A stretch of DNA of 64,000 nucleotides, taken from JAUWVG01 sp964633715 (GTDB lineage: Bacteria > Acidobacteriota > Aminicenantia > Aminicenantales > Aminicenantaceae). Shown piece after piece: positions 54,809 through 61,966 of the stretch. The number at the start of each line of letters is the position of its first letter. Positions within the stretch are counted from its first letter, which is position 1. Under the pieces are notes generated by a model. It saw nothing but the letters and a program-made list of their open reading frames with translations, was not told the origin of the DNA and ran no database searches. The stretch lies in assembly GCA_964633715.1 (NCBI GenBank), contig CAZWHQ010000025.1, positions 1 to 64,000 of the forward strand, read 5' to 3'. The position numbers and the translations under genes are program-made.

Positions 54809-54856
54809 ATTATTTAAATAATGTGAACTAAATTATAAATTATTATTGATTTATAA
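54809..54856. promoter_or_regulatory. AT-rich inverted repeats upstream of arsR, candidate operator
   Basis: ATTATTTAAATAAT (54809-54822) is a perfect 14-bp palindrome. TTATAAAT and ATTTATAA (54833-54856) form an 8-bp inverted repeat with an 8-bp spacer. They lie 66-114 bp before the arsR start in an AT-rich promoter-like stretch. ArsR-type repressors bind AT-rich inverted repeats in their own promoters, so autoregulation is a reasonable guess, but AT-richness also makes such repeats likely by chance. Confidence 0.4.
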
Positions 54857-54922
54857 GAATAGATATATATAATATTATTTTTATTTTGAACTAATATTAA
54901 GGCTATTTCGGAGGAAAAAATC

Positions 54923-55246
54923 ATGGTTAAAACCATGCGCTATTATGAACTTCATGCCGAAATCTGTAAGACATTTGGACATTCTAAAAGGCTTTTTATC
55001 ATCGATTCACTCAGAAAAAAAGAGCTCTCCGTTTCGGAGCTAGCGAGAATTACTGAGATGGAGCTCTCTAACCTCTCCCAACATTTGAATATTCTGAAAG
55101 AAAAAGGACTGGTTAAGCGTCGACGAGAAGGAACGAGTATTTTTTACAGCTTGACTCACCCAAACATCATTCAAGCATATGACCTCATTTCTGAGGTCCT
55201 TTCCAAAACAATAAAGGAAAACCAGACAATCCTCAGTGGAAAGTAA
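54923..55246 (+). CDS. ArsR-family winged-helix transcription regulator
   Basis: A 107-residue DNA-binding protein. The helix-turn-helix is visible in ELSVSELARITEMELSNLSQ, followed by HLNILKEKGLVKRRREGTSIFYSL, the wing. The classical metal motif ELCVCDL is missing; only one Cys, near residue 15, is present, so it may sense redox or a ligand other than arsenic. A GGAGG site precedes the ATG. It lies 84 bp before the FAD/Fe-S oxidoreductase gene, its likely target. Confidence 0.9.
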   Translation: MVKTMRYYELHAEICKTFGHSKRLFIIDSLRKKELSVSELARITEMELSNLSQHLNILKEKGLVKRRREGTSIFYSLTHPNIIQAYDLISEVLSKTIKENQTILSGK

Positions 55247-55257
55247 GCTCATTTCTT

Positions 55258-55277
55258 AGACAATGTATCTATTGTCT
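55258..55277 (+). promoter_or_regulatory. Inverted repeat between arsR and the FAD/Fe-S gene
   Basis: A perfect 7-bp inverted repeat, AGACAAT and ATTGTCT with a 6-nt loop, lies just after the arsR stop and 54 bp before the next start. It could be an operator, an attenuator or a weak terminator. No T-run follows, so a binding site is preferred. Confidence 0.35.
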
Positions 55278-55330
55278 GTACCAAATAAAGGGAATAAACA
55301 TTTATTTTATTAGGAGAACAGTGATACCAA

Positions 55331-58300
55331 ATGAATAAAAATAAGCACAAATGGCTTGAAGAAAAATTCAGCGACAGAGCCAATTTTAATCCAACAGAAA
55401 GAAGACTCTACAGCCATGACATTGCAGCTATTGCCGGGCTTTTCAAACCTTTGATTGGAAACACCATCCCCCATGCAGTTGTCCAGCCCGAAAACGAAAA
55501 AGAACTCATAGATTTGGTTCAGTGGGCCACTGACAACAAAATCCCAATCGTCCCAAGAGGAAAGGGATCATCCGGATACGGAGGAATTATCCCAACCCGT
55601 AAAGGAATTGTTATTGATTTTTACAGGATGAAGGATGTTATTTCTGTGGATACAGAAAAAGAAACCGTCACTGTCGAACCGGGAATAACGTGGGAACAAC
55701 TGGATAAAAAAATAAAATCCGAAGGCCTGGTTGTCCGTCTCTATCCGACCAGCTACCCTTCTTCATCCGCAGGAGGTTGGCTTGCTCAAGGAGGAGCTGG
55801 CATCGGTTCTTATGAGTATGGATGGTTTTCAGAAAACGTTGTTTCTGCCCGTATCGTGCTTCCCTCTGGAGAAGTCAAAACACTGACCGGAGAAGATCTT
55901 GATGTTGTGGCAGACGCCGAAGGAATAACCGGAATTATCAGTCAATTGACAATCCGCGTTCAGAAGTTGACTGATATTGGTGTAACCGCTTTTGCTTGCC
56001 CTGATGCCAATGATCTTTCAAGAATTTTCCAGGAATTTATCAGCAGCAGCCTCCCCATCTGGTCATTAGTTTTCATTAATCCACGTATGGCGGAGATGAA
56101 GAATCGATCTCCAGGACAAATCCACCTCGGTCACCCGGTTGAACATAAGATTATCCTACCGGCTGCCTACGTCGCCACTTTAGCCTACAAGAAAGATGAT
56201 GAAGAAGAGATCAAAACTCAGCTCACAGAGATTTTAAAAAAATGCGAAGGAGAGATCCTTAAGCAAGAAATAGCCGACCATGAGTGGGAAAACCGTTTTA
56301 AACTCATGGTGGTCAAACGGCTCGGTCCTTCACTTGTCCCTGCAGAAGTTGTTGTTCCTCTCGATAAGCTAGGGATTGTGATGGATGAGATTGAACATAA
56401 AGTGAATCAACCTGTGGTTAAAGAAGGTGTCATCATCAAAAAGGGACGGGATGGAAAACCCGAAGTTGTCATTTTAGGTTTCATTCCTTCAGACCAGAGA
56501 AAATTTTCTTACAACTTCGTCTATGGCCTTGTTTTGAGTATCATGAAGATCGCCAAGAAACACGGCGGTCGCCCCTATTCGACGGGACTCTATTTCACCA
56601 GTAAAATAGAAAGCATTCTTGGTAAAGAACGCACCCAGAAGCTTAAAGATTTTAAGAAGCAAGTAGATCCAAAAAGAATCCTTAATCCAGATAAAGTATT
56701 AGGAGGGAAATCCCTTGGAAAAGTTATCAACCTCTTGAATGCTTTCGAACCATTGGCCAGACCTTTCGGAAACTCGGTCGTCACGCGTATCGGTGAACGC
56801 CCCAATAAACCTGTCCGAGGAATTCCTCCAGATGTTGCGTGGTATGCCTATGCTTGTTCTCAGTGTGGTTATTGTCTTGATGAATGTGATCAGTTCTTCG
56901 GACGAGGGTGGGAAAGTCAATCCCCAAGAGGAAAATGGTACTGGCTCCGGGAATACATGGAAGGAAAGGTTAAATGGGACCAATTTATGGTCGATACGAT
57001 TATGGTCTGCACGACATGTGAATTCTGCAACAACCGCTGCTCGGCAGCCCTGCCCATCGAAACTTCCTGGATGAAACTTCGAGGCAAACTGATCCATGAG
57101 GATAAACAAATGACTTTTCCTCCATTTGAAATGATGGCTGCAGCCTGTAAAGCAGAAGGAAACATTTGGGCCGGCTACCGTAAAAATAGAACTGAATGGT
57201 TCCCGGAAGAATTGAAGGAAAAGCATGGAACAAAAGTAAAAAGCGAAAATGTGTATTTTGCCGGCTGTACCGTTTCCTATGTTGAACATGACATAGGAAA
57301 AGCAGCGGTCACTCTCTTAGATGAAGCCGGAGTGGATTTTTCCTATTTGGGAAATGTCGAAAATTGCTGCGGGACTCCTATGCTTGTGGCAGGAAAATGG
57401 GAACTTTTTGAGGAAATCTTAAAAAAGAACATCGCTGCTGTAAAAGCCGCTGGTGCTGATACCGTTATCACCTCTTGTCCTGCATGTGACATGATGTGGC
57501 GGCATACATATGCTGACTGGGCAAAAAAACTCCATATCGAGTACAACATCAAGACCAAACACTACAGCGAATTGGTTGCTGATAAAATCCAGAAAGGTGA
57601 GTTCTCATTCACTCATCCGATTAATGAAACAGTCACCTGGCATGATTCCTGTCATATCGGGCGCGTTTCTCATGTGTATGAAGAACCTCGAGAGCTTATT
57701 AAGGCCATCCCGGGCATAAAGTTCGAAGAAATGGCACACAACAAAGAGGAAGGCCACTGCTGCGGAAGTGTATTGACCCTCATCAAAGAACCACTTGTTG
57801 CCCATGAGATTGGAAAGTCTCGGATGGATGAAGCAGAAGAGATAAAGGCCAATTCCATATTAGCACTCTGTCCATGTTGTGAGTTTCAACTGCGAGTGAC
57901 TAAGGAAAAAAAGAATATCCCTACTGAAGTCCATGACCTGGCTGCATTCGCCTGCAGAGCGTTGGGTAAAGAATTTGAGGATCCGAGTCCTGAAGTAAGC
58001 AGACAGTGGGCTGTGTTTGAAGGAATGATAGCGTTAATGACACCTGAGGGATTTGCGGACTTGATGGATACCATGTGGCCCGAGATGCTCGATGCTATGC
58101 CTATGGGCATGGGAGGCATGATGCGATTTATTGGAAAATTAGGATTTGTGGGTGGAGGGTTGCTGGCCATGATGAAACCCATGTTTCCCATCCTCTTTCC
58201 CAAACTCCTTCCCGGAATGATGCCCAAGGTCATGCCCACAATGCTTGAAAGAGTGGCTCATAAAATTCCTATGCCAGATTACATGGAAGAACAGATGCCG

Positions 58301-58423
58301 GACATGATGCCCAGAGTTATGGACAATCTTTTGCCCAAAATGCTGCCAGATGTTGTCCCTCTTGTTGTTCCCAAAATGATAACCTTTTTGCGAATCCGCC
58401 AACCCGTTCAATATAATCCATAA
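55331..58423 (+). CDS. FAD-binding / Fe-S / CCG-domain oxidoreductase with Met-rich tail
   Basis: A 1030-residue fusion. An FAD-binding PCMH domain (about 45-215, with VPRGKGSSGYGG) and the FAD-oxidase C domain are followed by two ferredoxin motifs, CSQCGYCLDEC (about 508) and CTTCEFCNNRC (about 559). Two CCG domains carry FAGCTVSY, NCCGTPM, SCPACD and DSCHIGR, HCCGSVL, LCPCCEF. This joins GlcD-like and GlcF/HdrD-like parts, so it probably oxidises a 2-hydroxy acid or a thiol/disulfide partner. The last 135 residues are rich in Met and Pro. It is divergent in function from canonical lactate dehydrogenases. Confidence 0.88.
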   Translation: MNKNKHKWLEEKFSDRANFNPTERRLYSHDIAAIAGLFKPLIGNTIPHAVVQPENEKELIDLVQWATDNKIPIVPRGKGSSGYGGIIPTRKGIVIDFYRMKDVISVDTEKETVTVEPGITWEQLDKKIKSEGLVVRLYPTSYPSSSAGGWLAQGGAGIGSYEYGWFSENVVSARIVLPSGEVKTLTGEDLDVVADAEGITGIISQLTIRVQKLTDIGVTAFACPDANDLSRIFQEFISSSLPIWSLVFINPRMAEMKNRSPGQIHLGHPVEHKIILPAAYVATLAYKKDDEEEIKTQLTEILKKCEGEILKQEIADHEWENRFKLMVVKRLGPSLVPAEVVVPLDKLGIVMDEIEHKVNQPVVKEGVIIKKGRDGKPEVVILGFIPSDQRKFSYNFVYGLVLSIMKIAKKHGGRPYSTGLYFTSKIESILGKERTQKLKDFKKQVDPKRILNPDKVLGGKSLGKVINLLNAFEPLARPFGNSVVTRIGERPNKPVRGIPPDVAWYAYACSQCGYCLDECDQFFGRGWESQSPRGKWYWLREYMEGKVKWDQFMVDTIMVCTTCEFCNNRCSAALPIETSWMKLRGKLIHEDKQMTFPPFEMMAAACKAEGNIWAGYRKNRTEWFPEELKEKHGTKVKSENVYFAGCTVSYVEHDIGKAAVTLLDEAGVDFSYLGNVENCCGTPMLVAGKWELFEEILKKNIAAVKAAGADTVITSCPACDMMWRHTYADWAKKLHIEYNIKTKHYSELVADKIQKGEFSFTHPINETVTWHDSCHIGRVSHVYEEPRELIKAIPGIKFEEMAHNKEEGHCCGSVLTLIKEPLVAHEIGKSRMDEAEEIKANSILALCPCCEFQLRVTKEKKNIPTEVHDLAAFACRALGKEFEDPSPEVSRQWAVFEGMIALMTPEGFADLMDTMWPEMLDAMPMGMGGMMRFIGKLGFVGGGLLAMMKPMFPILFPKLLPGMMPKVMPTMLERVAHKIPMPDYMEEQMPDMMPRVMDNLLPKMLPDVVPLVVPKMITFLRIRQPVQYNP

Positions 58424-58457
58424 TAATTGCTGTTTTTCTTCTGAAAAGATGATTTTT

Positions 58458-60143
58458 TTATATGGTTTTATGGACATAATCAAAAAATTTAATCTCTTCA
58501 ACCTCATCACTATCTCGTGCAAAAATGATCTCCTCTTCTTTACTTAACTCGGACGCCATTTCCTCGGCTTTTTTAATGTAGGAAATACGCAAATCTTGAA
58601 GTCTTGAGAGATGGACTATTTTTGGCCTAAAATCTTCATTTATTGAAAAACTTGTTTCTACTTCATTATATTCTAAATACTTCCACTCCCCGGTCTTTAC
58701 ATTAAATGTGTATTCTTTCAAAAACAAATGACCTGATTTGGCAATAAATTTAATGGCCTCAAGTATATAGTCAACATCTTCTTTAGCCATAATATAGTGA
58801 ACGTTAAGGCGGACCCAGCCCATTTTAAAACCTTCAAGACCTTTTAAGGTAAGGTTCCTGTATTTTTGTGACTGCTCCTCGCCGATTCCGAGCAGAATGT
58901 GTCCGTAAGGTCCGGCACAACTGCAACCACCCCTTGACTGAATTCCAAAAAGATCGCTTATCAATTTAGTGACGAACTTAGGATGTAAGATTTTCCCGTT
59001 GTGGCGGATGTTAAAAGATACTATCGGGACTCGCTGTTTTGGAGGAAAGCTCCCAATAATTTCAACGTTTTTTATGTTTTCCAGCTCACCGAAAAAATAT
59101 TTTTTATGTCGAATCTCCATTTCATCGATAGCCTTAATTCCAATATTTTCCTTTAGCTCCATAGCCAGTGAGGCTTTAATTGTCTGAAGTATGGGAGGGG
59201 TTCCAGCCTTTTCTCTTGTTTCGATATCTTTTGAGAAATCATGGGAGTTGAATCCTACATAAATAACTGTTCCGCCCCCGGCTACCGTGGGAGGAAGATC
59301 TTGTCTGTAAATATTCTCATTAAAAACGAGAATCCCGCTTGAACCTGGACCTCCGAGGAATTTGTGGGGTGAAAAAAAGATGGCATCAAAGTAGGCCGTA
59401 TCATCCTTGTTCATGTTTATCTCAACATACGGAGCGATAGCCGCAAAATCGAAAAAAACGAAGGAGTTGTTTTCGTGGCAGATGCGGGCTATGTCATAAA
59501 CTTTTGTCTTGAGCCCCGTAATGTTGGATCCGGCTGAAAAAGAACTCATTTTTTGTCGATTTTTGTATTTTGAATCGGACAATCTCTCTTGAAGATTCTT
59601 TAGGTCAATTTGTCCATGTTGATCCAATCCGATCTTAACGACCTCCACCATGGCTTCCCGCCACATAAGCTCGTTTGAATGGTGCTCATATGGCCCAATG
59701 AAAACAACCGGTCTGTCTGCCGTAATTTTCTCCATTGTTCTCTGACAGAATTCTCCCGATTCCGATATAGAGCTGCAAAGTCTCTCCCAACTGACCGGTG
59801 GAAGAAAAACCCCAAGTATCTCTTGCAGTTTTTTTAAAGCACCAGTGGTTCCAGAATCGGCAGCGATGATTTTTCCATGCTCACCAGCATTAACGAACTG
59901 TTTTATATTAGCTTCTGCCTTATGCAGAAGATTTGTTAAGTACTTTCCTGAATAGTCATCTTCTGTATGAGTATTGGCATAAGATTGTAATATATTGATA
60001 ATTTTATCCTCTATAAATCTTACTCCTCTCCCTGAGGCCGTGTAATCAGCGTAAAGGAGATGCCGTTCACCAAATGGAGTGTTAAATAGAACATTGTTTC
60101 CTAAGACCTCTTTGCGAACATTTTCTATGGAATATTTATTCAT
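58458..60143 (-). CDS. Class V PLP aminotransferase / cysteine desulfurase-like, long form
   Basis: A 561-residue enzyme from the ATG at 60143, which has a GGAG site. It shows YADYTASGRG, the PLP lysine in SPHKFLGGPGSSG and a cysteine in SRGGCSCAGPYG at the place of the desulfurase persulfide residue. The C-terminal 100 residues beyond the PLP domain are unusual and helical. It is convergent with the FAD/Fe-S oxidoreductase gene. A desulfurase, selenocysteine lyase or related C-S lyase role is likely, but unproven. Confidence 0.8.
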   Translation of the reverse strand: MNKYSIENVRKEVLGNNVLFNTPFGERHLLYADYTASGRGVRFIEDKIINILQSYANTHTEDDYSGKYLTNLLHKAEANIKQFVNAGEHGKIIAADSGTTGALKKLQEILGVFLPPVSWERLCSSISESGEFCQRTMEKITADRPVVFIGPYEHHSNELMWREAMVEVVKIGLDQHGQIDLKNLQERLSDSKYKNRQKMSSFSAGSNITGLKTKVYDIARICHENNSFVFFDFAAIAPYVEINMNKDDTAYFDAIFFSPHKFLGGPGSSGILVFNENIYRQDLPPTVAGGGTVIYVGFNSHDFSKDIETREKAGTPPILQTIKASLAMELKENIGIKAIDEMEIRHKKYFFGELENIKNVEIIGSFPPKQRVPIVSFNIRHNGKILHPKFVTKLISDLFGIQSRGGCSCAGPYGHILLGIGEEQSQKYRNLTLKGLEGFKMGWVRLNVHYIMAKEDVDYILEAIKFIAKSGHLFLKEYTFNVKTGEWKYLEYNEVETSFSINEDFRPKIVHLSRLQDLRISYIKKAEEMASELSKEEEIIFARDSDEVEEIKFFDYVHKTI

Positions 60144-60308
60144 CGTAATTCTCCAGAAATTCATTTTACTTCAATGGGGTGTTATAAAGATATTATAATT
60201 TGCGTGCTTTAACTGAAAAAGATATGTCGGGTCATCATGCAAAGATGGCCTTCAAAAGAAAGGCCGCAAGTTTTTTCTTCTGCAGCTCTGCCTTTAAATT
60301 CCGTTTTT

Positions 60309-60887
60309 TCATTTTATTTTTTTCTTGGGGACACCCAGCCATCTAGACGTCTTATCTATATACTCCTGGTAAGTCTTGTCGTATTTATTTAGACAGTATC
60401 TTTCTTCGATAAGCGCCTCTTTATAAAAGCACAAAGCCATAATTATGCTGAGAAATATAAAGAGCCATGAAACAGCTGCGATACCAGAACCCAGACAAAT
60501 GAAAAAAGTTGACAGATACATCGGATGACGTAAAAAGTTATAAACACCATTTGTAATCAATTGATCCGCAGGTGTAGTCATAAAGTCAAAAGTGGCGACC
60601 ACTAATAATAACAAGCCAACAATAAAAACAGAAAGGCCCATATAAAACCATAGAGTACCAAGTCGAAGAGGTAAAAAAACAGAATAGCCCAAGGCCAATA
60701 ACCAGATATAATTACCGATTTTACCTATGTTTCTCTCAAGCTTGTTCTGTCTTGCCTCTATAGGAATGTGACTTTTTTCCCATACAGCCTTATCTGCAAA
60801 CATCATTGGTAGCATCTGAAGAAGAAAAACACACATGAATATCCATGCGTTCCAAATTCCTATTTTAAAAACGGGTATTAAAGACAC
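60309..60887 (-). CDS. Isoprenylcysteine/phospholipid methyltransferase-like membrane protein
   Basis: A 192-residue membrane protein with about five hydrophobic segments. The motif NFLRHPMYLSTFF and the later EERYCLNKYDKTYQEYIDKT (about 160-180) are the ICMT/PEMT-like signature for SAM-dependent methylation at the membrane. The start is GTG at 60887 with GAGG upstream. Substrate unknown. It lies between the desulfurase-like gene and the DUF1847 gene on the same strand. Confidence 0.8.
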   Translation of the reverse strand: MSLIPVFKIGIWNAWIFMCVFLLQMLPMMFADKAVWEKSHIPIEARQNKLERNIGKIGNYIWLLALGYSVFLPLRLGTLWFYMGLSVFIVGLLLLVVATFDFMTTPADQLITNGVYNFLRHPMYLSTFFICLGSGIAAVSWLFIFLSIIMALCFYKEALIEERYCLNKYDKTYQEYIDKTSRWLGVPKKKIK

Positions 60888-60933
60888 TCTGTGACCTCAT
60901 TCTTATGACCATTTCCAATGGAGTGTTAGCAAA

Positions 60934-61596
60934 CTAAACGATGTCTTTAAAGTATCGTGAGTAGAGAGAGATGACGGGATTGTGTCCTGTAAGGCGGTCT
61001 TTTACTATACGGGTTGTTACTGGCGCTTTGGAAAAAGACGTAAAAAGCATGTCGTGTCCAACACAGAGACCTACGAGGACATTAAAAGCAGTCCCCTCTC
61101 TGTTGAGGATCTCTGCCTGAAGTAAAGGATTGCAGGTGGCTTCGAAATTATTTTGGTCCCTTATCCTGTATTCAAGAGGAATTCCAACTTCATTTTTATC
61201 AACACTCCCGCAACTGCACACAACAGAAGCTATCTCAAAACCGTGGTTTTCCAGGATGGCATTGGCCCGGTGAGCTTCATCAAAAAGGCCGCTGCAAAAT
61301 GCCATGCCAAGCTTTTTTGCTCCTATTTTCTTAGCAAACTCCGAGATTTTTTTGATCCTCGGCCTGAGGGGCCTGATCTTTCCCTCCTCCTTAGCCATTT
61401 TTTCATCATAGCATTCTTTTTCCGTAAGGGCGGCGTTAAGGAAAAATTCTTTAATGTCTTGATTGCGATATTTTTGAGTGGTCTCTTCAATAAGACTTTT
61501 GTGGTTTTTTATCGGACAGAAAGAAGGAAGTTTTATTTTGTCGGTTATTCCTTCTCTGCAGGGCCTAGTTTTACATATTGCACATTTAACGGTCAT
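60934..61596 (-). CDS. DUF1847 family protein
   Basis: About 220 residues from the ATG at 61596; the frame is open 13 codons upstream but the chosen ATG has a GGAG site. The N-terminal CAICKTRPCREG and later GMAFCSGLFDEA, VVCSCGSVDK, TACNPLLQA-like (here ATCNPLLQ) and GLCVGHDMLF match DUF1847, a metal-binding-looking family in anaerobes. The function is unknown. The start lies 10 bp after the stop of the broken Fur-family gene, with the ribosome site overlapping that stop. Confidence 0.88.
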   Translation of the reverse strand: MTVKCAICKTRPCREGITDKIKLPSFCPIKNHKSLIEETTQKYRNQDIKEFFLNAALTEKECYDEKMAKEEGKIRPLRPRIKKISEFAKKIGAKKLGMAFCSGLFDEAHRANAILENHGFEIASVVCSCGSVDKNEVGIPLEYRIRDQNNFEATCNPLLQAEILNREGTAFNVLVGLCVGHDMLFTSFSKAPVTTRIVKDRLTGHNPVISLYSRYFKDIV

Positions 61597-61606
61597 GAGT
61601 ACTCCC

Positions 61607-61960
61607 TCACTTTGAAGACTCCCCACATTTTTCACATAAACCGAGAAATTCGATGTTGTGATCTAGGATTTTAAACTTATATTTTTTTTCCAATTTTTTC
61701 TCGGTCTTTTTTACCAGCTCTAGTTCCTCATCTAGGAACTCACTGTAGTCAACGATTTTACCACAATTCGTGCACAGAAGATGATGATGATGTTTCTTTT
61801 TTCTGGATTATACTCTACTTGCGCCACTTCCACCAACTGTTCTCTCTGTTTCGGTTCAGCGAAAATCGGAAAGAGCAGACAAGCTTCCATGGAGAAGACT
61901 GGACAAAATCTGCTCCACGTTGTATGAAGTATTTCAGCTGCTCTTTTTTCAGATTGGCCT
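61607..61960 (-). pseudogene. Decayed Fur-family regulator (C-terminal domain only)
   Basis: The C-terminal zinc/dimerisation domain is clear at 61607-61798: HHHHLLCTNCGKIVDYS then GLCEKCGESS to a stop. Upstream the Fur-like text switches frames: the same frame gives SGASRV then stops (TAA, three TGA), while another frame gives VEYNPEK. A run of six A on the minus strand (61797-61802) marks the switch. No winged-helix N-terminal part is recognisable, and its place overlaps the start of the opposite-strand glycosyltransferase. It is either a real pseudogene or an assembly or sequencing fault. The left boundary is certain, the right one approximate. Confidence 0.65.
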
Positions 61961-61966
61961 TTGAAA

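Larger units (their letters stand above)
54436..54922. other. Intergenic region with AT inverted repeats
   Basis: A 487-bp region divergent between the GH2 gene and arsR. It holds a 54-codon frame (54539-54703, plus) of doubtful coding value and, next to arsR, two AT-rich inverted repeats described separately. The remainder is AT-rich and shows nothing else I can name. Confidence 0.5.

Noticed and set aside
57860..57868. TTAGCACTC, the left half of a CIRCE element
   Set aside because: It lies inside the FAD/Fe-S gene, and nine bases on there is no GAGTGCTAA, so it is a chance match.
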